Source: Acidimicrobiaceae bacterium
Lineage (GTDB): Bacteria > Actinomycetota > Acidimicrobiia > Acidimicrobiales > Aldehydirespiratoraceae
Reading direction: 5' to 3'
Assembly: GCA_018699415.1 (NCBI GenBank)
Contig: JABIQM010000036.1
Span: 31,499 to 95,498, forward strand
Length of the DNA: 64,000 nucleotides
Under the pieces are notes generated by a model. The model made no database searches and was not told the origin of the DNA. It saw nothing but the letters and a program-made list of their open reading frames with translations. The position numbers and the translations under genes are program-made. This document shows, one piece after another, positions 19,923 to 30,206 of this stretch (position 1 is its first letter; each line of letters opens with the position of its first letter).

Positions 19923-20900
19923 GTGAACACTGTCGCTCATACCCCTGCTGTGGCTCTTCAAGGAGTCCACAAGTCTTTCAATGACACTCCAGCGCTGACC
20001 GATCTCGAGGTGGTCGCTCCCAATGGGAAGATCACCGTACTACTCGGTCCCAACGGCGCTGGGAAGACAACCGCCATTCGGTGCATTACCGGAGCCATGT
20101 CGGCCGACAGTGGCAGTGTTCGCACTCTTGGGCTCGATCCCGAACGTGATGGCGAGGAAGTTCGAAGCCAGTGCGGTGTCGTGTCGGCCAGGCCAGCCCT
20201 CTACGACCGCCTGACTGGATGGGACAACCTGATTTACGCTGCGGAGCTACATAGTGTCGAACGACGAATCATGAAGGATCGCATCCGTGTATCTGCCGAA
20301 CGGTTCGGAATCGAACAGTCCCTCGACGTCCAGGTCGGCGGCTACTCCACCGGTATGAAGACTCGGCTGGCCTTGGCCCGCTCTGTTCTCCACGAGCCTC
20401 AACTCCTACTCTTTGACGAACCGACCTCGGGACTCGATCCCGAATCGGCGCAAGCAGTGCTCAAACTTATTCGTGAGATGACGGCCGACGGCCACACCAT
20501 CGTCATGTGTACCCATCATCTCGTCGAAGCCGAAGGATTGGCTGACCATGTGATCATGCTCGACGGCGGCACCGACCTTGTATCCGGCCAGCCCGGTGAT
20601 CTCACCCGTACCTTCTGGCCGGAAGATTCGGTTGACATCTCGATCGATGATGACCCGTCAATACTCGGGGATCTCAGCATCATTGCCGGCGTCCGTAGCG
20701 CAGAACCAATGAACCGAGGCGTTCGCGTCATCCTTGATGATCCATCGGTCACTCCCGATGTTGTCTCGGCAATCGTGCACGCCGGTGCTCGCGTCACACG
20801 AGTCGTACCCCACGAGCCAACGCTTGAGGATCTCTACTTCGCCGTGCGGCGTGATGCCCACGACCTCGGTGAGTCCATGCCTAAGGAGATGGCACGGTGA
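19923..20900 (+). CDS. ABC transporter ATP-binding protein (NatA-like)
   Basis: LLGPNGAGKTTAIRCITG, GGYSTGMKTRLALARSVL, LLLFDEPTSGLDP. Confidence 0.92.
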   Translation: MNTVAHTPAVALQGVHKSFNDTPALTDLEVVAPNGKITVLLGPNGAGKTTAIRCITGAMSADSGSVRTLGLDPERDGEEVRSQCGVVSARPALYDRLTGWDNLIYAAELHSVERRIMKDRIRVSAERFGIEQSLDVQVGGYSTGMKTRLALARSVLHEPQLLLFDEPTSGLDPESAQAVLKLIREMTADGHTIVMCTHHLVEAEGLADHVIMLDGGTDLVSGQPGDLTRTFWPEDSVDISIDDDPSILGDLSIIAGVRSAEPMNRGVRVILDDPSVTPDVVSAIVHAGARVTRVVPHEPTLEDLYFAVRRDAHDLGESMPKEMAR

Positions 20901-21721
20901 GTTGGCATCGCACGTTCACGGTCGCTCGAACCGACATTAGACAACTCGTTCTCGCCAAAGACTTCTGGATGCCGATGAGCATCCTCGGCAGCATCTTCTT
21001 CGTGGTGGTGCCGCTTGTGCTCTTGTTTTCGATCGCGTCACTCGGTGATGTTGATGCCGTGCAAAACATCGCCGACACACTGGAGGTTCTTCCCGCCAAG
21101 GCCCAGGCCCAGATCAAGGGCGACACGCCCCAAGGCCGCACCTCGTACGCACTGGCCGTCTTCTTGTTTGCTCCCATGGCCGTCGTGGTGCCGCTGACGA
21201 TCTCGACTGCGGTTGGCGCCGCCACCCTGGTCGGCGAACGTGAGCGTGGCACCGGAGAGTTTCTCGCTCACTCCCCTGCTGCCACCAAAGAGATCTACCT
21301 CGGCAAGCTCATGGCGTCGCTCGTTCCCGGCTACTTGACGACGATGGTCGGCTTCACGCTCTACAGCCTGATCGTAAATCTCATCGTCGGCCCGGAGGTC
21401 GGCGGATGGTTCTTCCCGACGCAACAATGGTGGCTGTTGATGCTGTGGGTTCTTCCCGGTTTCCTCTTGATCGGACTGTCTCTCGTTCTTCGGCTCTCCG
21501 GTCGAGTGAAATCGACGGCTGCCGCCCAGCAAGCGTCCGGTCTGATTACGCTCCCGTTGATCGCAGTTAGCTACGCCCAAGCATCCGGAGCGATCTACGG
21601 CACGATCACAACCACAATCATGATCGGCGCCATCGCCTGGTTCATCGGTCTGGTATCGACCTCGCGAGGGATGTCAGGCATTCGGCGCCAACGGTTGCTT
21701 GGTGTCGCTGACGGCGTCTAA
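20897..21721 (+). CDS. ABC transporter permease (ABC-2/NatB-like)
   Basis: Polytopic membrane protein overlapping the upstream ATPase by 4 nt. Confidence 0.85.
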   Translation: MSWHRTFTVARTDIRQLVLAKDFWMPMSILGSIFFVVVPLVLLFSIASLGDVDAVQNIADTLEVLPAKAQAQIKGDTPQGRTSYALAVFLFAPMAVVVPLTISTAVGAATLVGERERGTGEFLAHSPAATKEIYLGKLMASLVPGYLTTMVGFTLYSLIVNLIVGPEVGGWFFPTQQWWLLMLWVLPGFLLIGLSLVLRLSGRVKSTAAAQQASGLITLPLIAVSYAQASGAIYGTITTTIMIGAIAWFIGLVSTSRGMSGIRRQRLLGVADGV

Positions 21722-21731
21722 CTCAGCGTTC

Positions 21732-22694
21732 TCAACTCAGTCCGAATGCTCTACGGAGTGCTTCACGCGTGATGCGTGCGTCCTGCTTCGAGATCCTCGC
21801 GCCAGGCACCATCGCCGATCCATGAAAAGTTCCGGGGAACGAGTGCAGTTCAACGGATACTCCTGCCTGCATCAGTCGGACGGCGTAGTCGATCCCTTCA
21901 TCACGCAACGGGTCGAATTCCATTGTCGTCACAAAGGTCGGCGGCAGTCCCGAGAGATCCTCACAACGCGACGGCGCCGCGTAATATGGCACATCGTCGG
22001 AGCCATATAGATCACCGAGATAGTGCTTCCAACTCCACTCGGCGCTCAGGCGGTTCCAAATTGGCGTGTCCGTGAAGGTGCGCATGGACCATGTCTCGCG
22101 GCGGTCGTCAACCTCGGGGATCTGAAGAAGCTGGTAGCACAACGCTGGCCCACCCCGATCCCGAGCCATGAGAGCCGTGCCAGCAGCCAAACCGCCACCG
22201 GCTGATGGCCCCGCAATGGCGATTCGATCCGGGTCGACGCCGAGTTCGTCGACGTTGGCGGCGAGCCATTGGAGTGCGGCATAGCAATCGTGAACACCGG
22301 CCGGGTACGGATCTTCGGGCGCCAACCGGTAGTCGACAGAGACCACCACAATGCCCAGCGACTCGACCCAGTTTCCAAGCATGGCGTCCGATTGGTCGAC
22401 AGTGCCGGTCATGAATCCGCCGCCGTGAATGAAGACGATGCCCGGCACCGGACTCGCCAACAAGGCCGATGGCCGGTAGACCCGCACCCCAATGTCGGGA
22501 TCACCGTCAAGTCCAGGAACGATCCGATCCTCGCTCGGAATCGGATCTCCCTTCGGCGCACCGGACAACACGGAAAGGCGGCTACCGGTCCGCGACCGCT
22601 TGATCGCTTCTGGATCCGACCAGTCCACAGACTCAATGGCAGCAATGATCGCAAGGACGTCATCGAATTCAGGGTCGAAGGCGTACAAACTCAT
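21732..22694 (-). CDS. Alpha/beta hydrolase fold-3 esterase (HSL family)
   Basis: GIVFIHGGGFMTGT (HGGG), IAGPSAGGGLAAG nucleophile elbow, TFHGSAM; start Met at 22694 preferred. Confidence 0.88.
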   Translation of the reverse strand: MSLYAFDPEFDDVLAIIAAIESVDWSDPEAIKRSRTGSRLSVLSGAPKGDPIPSEDRIVPGLDGDPDIGVRVYRPSALLASPVPGIVFIHGGGFMTGTVDQSDAMLGNWVESLGIVVVSVDYRLAPEDPYPAGVHDCYAALQWLAANVDELGVDPDRIAIAGPSAGGGLAAGTALMARDRGGPALCYQLLQIPEVDDRRETWSMRTFTDTPIWNRLSAEWSWKHYLGDLYGSDDVPYYAAPSRCEDLSGLPPTFVTTMEFDPLRDEGIDYAVRLMQAGVSVELHSFPGTFHGSAMVPGARISKQDARITREALRRAFGLS

Positions 22695-22741
22695 AGCGGT
22701 GCACCCTAGTAACCCTTGGGTGACTGCACCCAAGGCCAACC

Positions 22742-22776
22742 AACGCACGTTTGGGGTCTGTCCCCATACGTGCGTT
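22742..22776. repeat. Palindromic REP-like element, copy B
   Basis: AACGCACGT-t-TGGGG-tctgt-CCCCA-t-ACGTGCGTT; reverse complement has the same core as 8654-8688. Confidence 0.6.
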
Positions 22777-23545
22777 ACTCGGCGGCGATGGCGTCCATGA
22801 TCTCGTCGGAAACGTCCATGTTGCCGTGGACGTCTTGAACGTCGTCGAGGTCGTCAAGTAGGTCCATGAGCTTCATGAGCTGTTTGACCTGACCGGCATC
22901 GGTGATTTCAACGGTCGACGTCGGCAGCATCGCCACATCGGCCGACTGGACGGTGATACCGCCCTCATCGATAGCCTCGCGGACCGTCGGCAAATCGCTG
23001 GGATCAGTGGTGACTCTCCACATTTCACCCTCATTGACGATGTCTTCGGCGCCCGCCTCGAGCGCAACCATCATCAACTCGTCCTCGTCGACCGTGGTGG
23101 GCACGAGCACTATGCCCTTGCGTTCGAACTGCCACGCAACCGCTCCAGGTTCGGCGAGAGATCCGCCGTTCTTGCCGAGGGTTGACCTCACGTCCCCCGA
23201 TGAGCGATTGCGGTTGTCAGTCAGACATTCGATCAACAACGCGACACCACCCGGCGCGTAGCCCTCATAGGTAATCGTTTCGTAATTGACGCCCTCGAGC
23301 TCTCCAGTACCGCGCTTTACCGCGTTTTTGATCGTGTCGAGCGGTACCGAATTGTCGCGGGCCTTCTGGAACATGGTGCGAAGCGTCGGGTTGGAATCGG
23401 GATCACCGCCGCCGGTACGCGCCGCCACTTCGACCTGCTTGATCAGTTTTGCGAACAATTTGCCGCGCTTGGCGTCGGCCGCACCCTTCTTGTGCTTGAT
23501 CGTCGCCCACTTGGAATGACCGCTCACGAGATCTCCTTCAACCAC
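22775..23545 (-). CDS. yebC: YebC/PmpR-family transcriptional regulator
   Basis: [54 protein letters not shown]. Confidence 0.96.
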   Translation of the reverse strand: MVEGDLVSGHSKWATIKHKKGAADAKRGKLFAKLIKQVEVAARTGGGDPDSNPTLRTMFQKARDNSVPLDTIKNAVKRGTGELEGVNYETITYEGYAPGGVALLIECLTDNRNRSSGDVRSTLGKNGGSLAEPGAVAWQFERKGIVLVPTTVDEDELMMVALEAGAEDIVNEGEMWRVTTDPSDLPTVREAIDEGGITVQSADVAMLPTSTVEITDAGQVKQLMKLMDLLDDLDDVQDVHGNMDVSDEIMDAIAAE

Positions 23546-24102
23546 ATGCTGTGGAGCCGATCATCGTCAGCCAGCTCCGGATGAAACGAGGCGACGGTGA
23601 CGTTCGCCTGTCGGCACAGTACGGCGTCATCGTCCACCGAGGCGAGTACTGATACAGACTCGCCCAACCGCTCAACGATCGGTGCGCGAATAAACACACC
23701 GTGAAACGGCGCATCGAGGCCCGTGATCTCGAGATCGCTCTCGAACGATTCGGTTTGACGGCCGTAGCCATTTCGTCGCGTCGTGATATCGATCGCACCA
23801 AGCACCCGCTGATCCGGGCGGCCGTCCATGACCTCCGATGAGAGCAGGATCATGCCGGCGCATGTGCCAAACACTGGCAAGCCTTCGGCGATACGTGCGC
23901 TGAGCGGTTCGAGCATGCCCGAACGTTCGAGCAGCATCGACATCGTCGTAGATTCACCGCCCGGCATCACGAGCGAGTCGACAAGATCAAGCTGATCGTC
24001 CTTGCGGATTTCGGTCGTGGAAACGCCGAGCCGTTCAAGAATTGCTGCGTGTGCCGCGAATGCGCCCTGAAGGGCGAGGACGCCGACAATTGGGGCTACC
24101 AA
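23524..24102 (-). CDS. pdxT: Pyridoxal 5'-phosphate synthase glutaminase subunit
   Basis: [50 protein letters not shown]. Confidence 0.96.
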   Translation of the reverse strand: MVAPIVGVLALQGAFAAHAAILERLGVSTTEIRKDDQLDLVDSLVMPGGESTTMSMLLERSGMLEPLSARIAEGLPVFGTCAGMILLSSEVMDGRPDQRVLGAIDITTRRNGYGRQTESFESDLEITGLDAPFHGVFIRAPIVERLGESVSVLASVDDDAVLCRQANVTVASFHPELADDDRLHSMWLKEIS

Positions 24103-24989
24103 CCTCGTTCGGCCAGCTTCGTTTCGAGCGTGGCGATCTCAAGACCCTTCATGGCGCTACCGAGACCGGTGGACACCTTCACGAGAATGTCGGGGTCGTT
24201 GTAGTGGGTGGCCGCTTCGACGATAGCTGTGGCCATCTTGGCAGGCTCGTCGCTCTTGAAGATGCCAGAGCCGACGAAGACAGACTGGGCACCGAGCTGC
24301 ATTGCAAGTGACGCATCGGCTGGCGTCGACAGACCACCGGCACAGAACATCGGTACTGGTAGCTCACCGGTCTCAGCAATTTCCTGCACGAGCGGCAGCG
24401 GGGCTTGCAACTGCTTGGCCCAGTCGAACAGCTCAGCAGAATCAGCCTTGGTGATCTTGCCGATGTCACCCATGATGGAGCGAAGGTGGCGCACGGCCTC
24501 AACAACATTGCCGGTTCCGGCCTCACCCTTGGAACGGATCATGCATGCGCCTTCGCTGATGCGACGAAGCGCTTCGCCGAGGTTGGTGGCGCCGCATACG
24601 AACGGGACGGTGAATGCCCACTTGTCGATGTGGTGCGCTTCATCAGCCGGCGTAAGAACCTCAGATTCGTCGATGTAGTCGACGTCGAGCGCCTGAAGAA
24701 TCTGCGCCTCAGCGAAGTGGCCGATACGAGCTTTAGCCATGACCGGAATCGACACCGTCTGTTGGATGCCGATGATCATCTCCGGGTCAGACATGCGTGA
24801 AACGCCGCCGTCCCTGCGGATATCGGAAGGCACACGCTCAAGCGCCATGACGGCAACTGCGCCAGCATCCTCCGCGATCTTCGCTTGTTCAGGATTGACG
24901 ACGTCCATGATGACGCCGCCCTTCAACATTTCGGCAAGGCCACGCTTGACGAGCGGGCTGCCAGTGGCGCGTTCAGTCGACTCACTCAT
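24096..24989 (-). CDS. pdxS: Pyridoxal 5'-phosphate synthase lyase subunit
   Basis: [55 protein letters not shown]. Confidence 0.98.
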   Translation of the reverse strand: MSESTERATGSPLVKRGLAEMLKGGVIMDVVNPEQAKIAEDAGAVAVMALERVPSDIRRDGGVSRMSDPEMIIGIQQTVSIPVMAKARIGHFAEAQILQALDVDYIDESEVLTPADEAHHIDKWAFTVPFVCGATNLGEALRRISEGACMIRSKGEAGTGNVVEAVRHLRSIMGDIGKITKADSAELFDWAKQLQAPLPLVQEIAETGELPVPMFCAGGLSTPADASLAMQLGAQSVFVGSGIFKSDEPAKMATAIVEAATHYNDPDILVKVSTGLGSAMKGLEIATLETKLAERGW

Positions 24990-24999
24990 ATACCTCAGC

Positions 25000-26115
25000 T
25001 TAGCCGGGGTTACCGAGTACCAGTCCCTGAGTTTCGTCGTCGACGGCGAACTCGTAGCTGTCCGCTAGGGCAAGGATGAGCCAGGTCTTGCCCGGCTCCA
25101 ACTCGATTACTGAACCATCATCACCGGTCAATGTATACAAATCGGTAACAGCATCTCGGTGCCAGATGCCGGCAACCCGCTGGCCGCCAATCAGGACATG
25201 GACAAAACCCTTGCCGAGGGTCACCGCATCAACGCTCTGAGCATCAATCAGGCTCGGCTGATACTCGGTCTCCATCACAATGAGGTTGGTCACAACGATG
25301 TCGTGTCCATCACGCGTGGAGTGCACCGCATCGTCCTGCACCCGGACGTACCCCCGAGAGGGGTCGAAAACGAAGCTCACAACATCGCGACCAACGACGG
25401 TGACGCCTACCTCAGCTACGCCACCGGAACGATCCCGTGACCCATCGCTACGAAACTGGAACGGCCCGACGGCGGCACCGGCTTGGGCTGCGAAATCTTC
25501 ACGAATCAACTGGGGATACGCAAACAGATCGGCGGGATTTCGATAGTCCGCATCACGAAACTGGTAGATCCCAGAGTCGTCGTTGGCCACGAGCACGATG
25601 TCGCCTCGGCTCGCCGACTCTCGCAACTGACCAAGAACGCCAATATTGGCACCGGAGAACGCAAAGATCGGCGTTCCGAGGTTGGCCAGAATATTGATAT
25701 CGGTCGTTCGGCCAGACCGGATCGGGCCGACGACCTCCGGGACGTCCGAGTGGAAGACGGCGGCGAATCGTGTGGCGCGGTCCTCGATGCGTTCTTCGAT
25801 CACGAGATCGGCGCGGTCGATTCCGATGAGAGATTCGAGACTGCGGTCATCGTTGTTGCCGATCTTCACTACGACAGCTGGCTGGTCCAGCAGGTGTTCG
25901 TCAGAGGGAAGGCCGGTGAACGGCGCCTTCAACCCCACCTCGATCTCCGCAAGGACCGTCGTCGTGACGGTCGTCGTCGAACTCAACACTGTGGGCTGCG
26001 AGTAATCGCTGGCTCCGGATTCGGCGAGAGCATCATTTCCGCCGGCGCACGAGACCAGCGTCACGGAGACCCCCACCATGGCGCTCATACGCCAAATCCA
26101 ACCCGCCCGCATCAC
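25000..26115 (-). CDS. DUF3048-domain lipoprotein (YerB-like)
   Basis: Lipobox [45 protein letters not shown]. Confidence 0.8.
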   Translation of the reverse strand: MMRAGWIWRMSAMVGVSVTLVSCAGGNDALAESGASDYSQPTVLSSTTTVTTTVLAEIEVGLKAPFTGLPSDEHLLDQPAVVVKIGNNDDRSLESLIGIDRADLVIEERIEDRATRFAAVFHSDVPEVVGPIRSGRTTDINILANLGTPIFAFSGANIGVLGQLRESASRGDIVLVANDDSGIYQFRDADYRNPADLFAYPQLIREDFAAQAGAAVGPFQFRSDGSRDRSGGVAEVGVTVVGRDVVSFVFDPSRGYVRVQDDAVHSTRDGHDIVVTNLIVMETEYQPSLIDAQSVDAVTLGKGFVHVLIGGQRVAGIWHRDAVTDLYTLTGDDGSVIELEPGKTWLILALADSYEFAVDDETQGLVLGNPG

Positions 26116-26822
26116 AGTTCTCGGAGCGTATCAATCCGTTCGACCAGGAGGGGCTGAACACCGGCCCGAGCGGGTCCGACCATCCAGAGATGACAGCTCA
26201 TCGGATCATGATCAACGGCTACACCAGCGCGAGCCTTTTCGAGTGCTTTGGCCAACGCGGGCGGGTACCGAGTGAGCTGAACGCCATCGATATCGGCTCG
26301 AGCTAGACGACGACCGTCGAGCAATCGACCTTGAATGGTTGATCGCAACGGACCAACCGCCTTACTCACTGCGACCATCGCAGTGGCTGCGCGGATGCCG
26401 TTGCCAAGGAGCGATAGCTCACGACCAACGACAGCCTCAAGCTCAAGACGATCCAGCTTCTCGAGCGCACCTCTGGTGATCACCAGCCGAGCGTCGTCGG
26501 CATGGCCGACCACAGCCGCGTCGATCGCGTCGGTGTCAACGGTGTAGAGCTGTGGTTCGGTAATACCGAAGCTCGCACAGATGCTCTCGACGAGACTTTC
26601 CACCCTTGGATGAAGCGCTTCCTCAAGCGGCTGAGCGCCAAGGGCGGAAAGGGCAAGCCCTGGAGCACGGGCCAACAGCGACCATCCGATTCCTGCAGCA
26701 ACCACCAGTGCCACCGCCGCCGCGAGCGGGGGCGAGATGACAAAGACGAGAGCGAGCAGCACAACGACAAAAGCGATCGCTGCGGGGATGGCAACAAGAA
26801 CGCGGGAAGAGACAGTTGGCAT
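26112..26822 (-). CDS. M48-like membrane protein, apparently lacking a canonical HExxH
   Basis: Two N-terminal TMs; ITRGALEKLDRLELEAVVGRELSLLGNG resembles M48 helix where HELxH is expected. Confidence 0.65.
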   Translation of the reverse strand: MPTVSSRVLVAIPAAIAFVVVLLALVFVISPPLAAAVALVVAAGIGWSLLARAPGLALSALGAQPLEEALHPRVESLVESICASFGITEPQLYTVDTDAIDAAVVGHADDARLVITRGALEKLDRLELEAVVGRELSLLGNGIRAATAMVAVSKAVGPLRSTIQGRLLDGRRLARADIDGVQLTRYPPALAKALEKARAGVAVDHDPMSCHLWMVGPARAGVQPLLVERIDTLREL

Positions 26823-26841
26823 CAGTGGATTCCGAAGCTGC

Positions 26842-27393
26842 TCAGAACTCGACGCTGACGTTACCGCGTGACTCATCGTCGGCCTCGAAGTACTCACGCT
26901 CGGCGAAACCGAGCATGCCGGCAATGACCACGGCGGGGAAGGTCTCGATAGCAGTGTTGTACTTCGTGACCTGGTCGTTGTAGTGCTGACGGGCGTATGC
27001 GATACGGCCCTCCGTGGCGGTCAACTCTTCCTGCAGTTCAAGGAAGTTCTCATTGGCCTTCAACTCCGGGTAGGCCTCGCTCACAGCAAACAACTGACGA
27101 AGAGCCCCGGTCAGCATGTTCTCGTTTGCGGCCTGCTCGGCGGGTCCAGATGCCGTCGTGGCAGCGTTGCGAGCAGCGATGACTGCTTCGAGGGTTTCGC
27201 GTTCATGCGATGCGTAACCCTTGACCGTTTCAACGAGGTTCGGTATGAGATCCCAGCGTCGCTTGAGTTGCACGTCGATCTGTGCCCATGCATTCTCAAT
27301 GCGGTTCCGCAGCTTGACCAGCTTGTTGTAGAAGCTGATCACAAAGATAACCAGCAGTACCATGAGCGCGAGAATGATCAATACGACAACCAT
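26842..27393 (-). CDS. LemA family protein
   Basis: YNKLVKLRNRIENAWAQIDVQLKRRWDLIPNLVETVKGYASHE. Confidence 0.95.
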   Translation of the reverse strand: MVVVLIILALMVLLVIFVISFYNKLVKLRNRIENAWAQIDVQLKRRWDLIPNLVETVKGYASHERETLEAVIAARNAATTASGPAEQAANENMLTGALRQLFAVSEAYPELKANENFLELQEELTATEGRIAYARQHYNDQVTKYNTAIETFPAVVIAGMLGFAEREYFEADDESRGNVSVEF

Positions 27394-27460
27394 GTTGGCC
27401 TTCCATGCGACACCGGAGGCCGCAAACTTTCAATGTAGCGGCCCTACGGCCGCGTCACCG

Positions 27461-28552
27461 TCACCCGGGCCGGACAGCGGACCGAGCCATCAACCGCTCG
27501 TAGCGTTCTAGGTACAGCGAAGCCAGGCGAGCCATAGAAAAATTGTCCGCTCGCTTGCGACCAGACTCGATCAATGCATCTCGACGACGGGGCTCCGTCA
27601 GCACCTTGCGAATGGCCTCCGCCAGCATCTTGGTGTCGCCGGGCGACACTAAGACTGCGTCGCTGCCGTGACGGGCGACATTGGCGTAGCCGGGGATGTC
27701 GCAGGCCACCACCGGAGTACCGGCGGCCATGGCCTCCAATAAGACAATTCCGAAGGACTCGCCGTGAAGCGATGGAGCGCAAAACACGTCTGCTCCTCGC
27801 AAGCGGGAAATCTTCTCAGTCTCACCGATTGTGCCCAACCACTCGACTCGGGCATCTCCAGCGAAGCGGGCCTTGAGCGCATCGGTCTCTGGGCCTTCGC
27901 CAGCCACCCACAGACGCGTATCCGCTGGGAGTTCCTGGAGCGCCACCAACAGGTCGGCCAAGCCCTTCCGAGGTTCATGGCGACCAAGGAACAGAATTGT
28001 GGGGCCCTGCGTCGGATGTGGCACACCGCTGCCGAAGCGAGCGATCTCGACGCCGTTGAAGGTCAGGTCGTACGAGCCTCCAACACCGGCGATCGCCATC
28101 TTGCGAGCGTCCTCGGACACAGCGCAACGATCATCGAGACGGTTGGCGAGAAAGCGCACCACATTCGGCATCATCTCATAGGCCAACGAACTGCCGGCTG
28201 CGTGGAACGTGCCGATCATCGGTGCCGGCCGAGTGAGTAGCGTTGTGGTGGTCGGGCCCGGTGCGAGCGGTTCGTGCAGGTGCACGACATCGAAGACCTC
28301 GTCCCGCATCGCTCGGATGACCCGCAACTGGGCCGCGGGGTCAGGCGCCACCGGTGCAACCGAACCATTGGCAGCGGTGGGCAGGCTGCTACCGAGCGGC
28401 GTTACGCCAGCATCCGGTGGTGGGCCATCGCATGGAGCCAGCACACGGACCCGTTCCCCTTGCTTTCGCAGGGATCGGGCGAGACCAAGGACCTGCATCT
28501 GCACGCCCCCGGGAACGGTGAGGCTGTACGGACACACGATTCCGATACGCAT
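27461..28552 (-). CDS. GT4 glycosyltransferase, phosphatidylinositol mannosyltransferase PimA-like
   Basis: RIGIVCPYSLTVPGGVQMQVLGLARSLR, FLGRHEPRKGLADLL, ESFGIVLLEAMAAGTPVVA; next to PIM acyltransferase and PgsA. Confidence 0.88.
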   Translation of the reverse strand: MRIGIVCPYSLTVPGGVQMQVLGLARSLRKQGERVRVLAPCDGPPPDAGVTPLGSSLPTAANGSVAPVAPDPAAQLRVIRAMRDEVFDVVHLHEPLAPGPTTTTLLTRPAPMIGTFHAAGSSLAYEMMPNVVRFLANRLDDRCAVSEDARKMAIAGVGGSYDLTFNGVEIARFGSGVPHPTQGPTILFLGRHEPRKGLADLLVALQELPADTRLWVAGEGPETDALKARFAGDARVEWLGTIGETEKISRLRGADVFCAPSLHGESFGIVLLEAMAAGTPVVACDIPGYANVARHGSDAVLVSPGDTKMLAEAIRKVLTEPRRRDALIESGRKRADNFSMARLASLYLERYERLMARSAVRPG

Positions 28553-29469
28553 CAGGTCAGCTCCCGCAGGTGGTCTGGCAGATCGAGACCGAGCGCCTCG
28601 TAGTCACTCGGCCAGTTAGGGCTGAGGAGGTGCCACTGCTCTGGTGCCATTCGGATCAGTTGCTCGAACTCGTTGGCGATCATCTGGGTGACCCGTTGAA
28701 CGTCGTCGCGCAACCGGCCCTCGCGCTCGACGACGAGCGGAGGACGAGCCAAACCATGGCGGGCGTGTTCACGCCAGAAGACTGCTGCAGGAATGAGAGG
28801 CACTCCCGTGCGAAGAGCAATCGTGGCGGGACCCCCGGGTAGCGTCGTTCGCTCGCCAAAGAAATCGACGGGCACCCCGGTGCCCTGCAAATCTCGGTCG
28901 CACAACAAGCACACGAGGTGACCACGCTTGAGCGCCGAGATGATCTGGCGACCAGCGTCAGGGCCAAGCGGATAAATCTCCATACCCAAGGACTCACGAA
29001 GTCCAACAAACCAATCAAATAGCTCAGGCGGGTCGAGCGGCTCGACGATAGCGGTGACTTTGACATCGGCGACTCTGGCAAGCCAGAACGCGGCCCATTC
29101 CCAGGTCCCCAGGTGTGGGAGGGCGAGGATCGCTCCGTCCTTGCCTTCGCCACAGTGAGCGTGGATGGTGTCGACGCCCTCGTAGCTGAACTCGTGGTCG
29201 AGTTGTTCCACAGGGATCGACGGCAGCTTGAAGCTCTCTACGTAATAGCGGGCGTACCACTCGAACGTCTGATTCACCTTGCGACGCCGTTCGGCTGCTG
29301 ACAACGGACGACCGAGTGCGCGTTCGATATTGCGAGCGACAATTTTTCCCTTGTCGCCTGACACGGGCCCAACCCCGGCCCCGATAAGGCGCGCTGCACC
29401 AGCGCCGACAGCATCGGGCGCCAATCGTGCAAGGCGCGACCCCGCCTTGTAGACGGAGGCAGAAGCCAC
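28552..29469 (-). CDS. Phosphatidylinositol mannoside acyltransferase-like (LpxL/HtrB family)
   Basis: LALPHLGTWEWAAFWLARV; DRDLQGTGVPVDFFGERTTLPGGPA. Confidence 0.88.
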   Translation of the reverse strand: MASASVYKAGSRLARLAPDAVGAGAARLIGAGVGPVSGDKGKIVARNIERALGRPLSAAERRRKVNQTFEWYARYYVESFKLPSIPVEQLDHEFSYEGVDTIHAHCGEGKDGAILALPHLGTWEWAAFWLARVADVKVTAIVEPLDPPELFDWFVGLRESLGMEIYPLGPDAGRQIISALKRGHLVCLLCDRDLQGTGVPVDFFGERTTLPGGPATIALRTGVPLIPAAVFWREHARHGLARPPLVVEREGRLRDDVQRVTQMIANEFEQLIRMAPEQWHLLSPNWPSDYEALGLDLPDHLRELT

Positions 29470-29472
29470 GGA

Positions 29473-30159
29473 CTAGGAGTCGCGAACGGCACGGCGCTCG
29501 CGCATGCGCTCGCGCCAGAGCGATTCGCGCTGACGTTGACGCGGCGTGCGACGAGCTCGACGAACAGGTAACGGCCGATCGACCGATGCCTGACGCCACA
29601 CCTTGACGAAGCGTTGGCCCGCAGTAATCGCAGTAAGGACCAACATGACCCACAGCGTGACTAGTAAAAGCTCGGGAAACAGCAAGGCGAAAGCAAGCAC
29701 GATGATCCGCTCGGCCCGCTCCATGAGCCCGCCCTTGGCGTCGAAACCAAGCGACTCGGCCTTGGCACGCTGGTAGGAAACGAACATGGCCAATGCCATG
29801 ATCGCCACCGGCAACATCATGATGCGGCCAGGTTCGGTGCTCGCAAGGTGCCACGCAACGCCACCAAACAACAATGCGTCGGTGAGTCGATCGGCGACCG
29901 AGTCGAAGAACGCACCGCGCACGGAGCCCGTGCCCGCGGCTCGCGCTACCGCTCCATCGAGGGCATCAGGGATGGCAGTGAGAAGCAGGAACAAGAAACC
30001 GACGCGCAGGTAGCCGGCACCGATAGTGACGGCGGCGACACCGGACATCATGATTCCGATGACGGTGATGACGTCGGGTGTGATGCCGGTCTTGACGAGG
30101 CTGCGGCCGATGGGGGTCAGACCGCGATCGACTTGGGCACGCAAGTTGCCGTCGAACAT
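29473..30159 (-). CDS. CDP-alcohol phosphatidyltransferase
   Basis: DALDGAVARAAGTGSVRGAFFDSVADRLTD fits D(x)2DG(x)2AR(x)8G(x)3D(x)3D. Confidence 0.92.
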   Translation of the reverse strand: MFDGNLRAQVDRGLTPIGRSLVKTGITPDVITVIGIMMSGVAAVTIGAGYLRVGFLFLLLTAIPDALDGAVARAAGTGSVRGAFFDSVADRLTDALLFGGVAWHLASTEPGRIMMLPVAIMALAMFVSYQRAKAESLGFDAKGGLMERAERIIVLAFALLFPELLLVTLWVMLVLTAITAGQRFVKVWRQASVDRPLPVRRARRTPRQRQRESLWRERMRERRAVRDS

Positions 30160-30206
30160 GAGAACTCCCAGGTTTGGGGACCCGCCAAGGCTAGCAGCGC
30201 CGCCCG

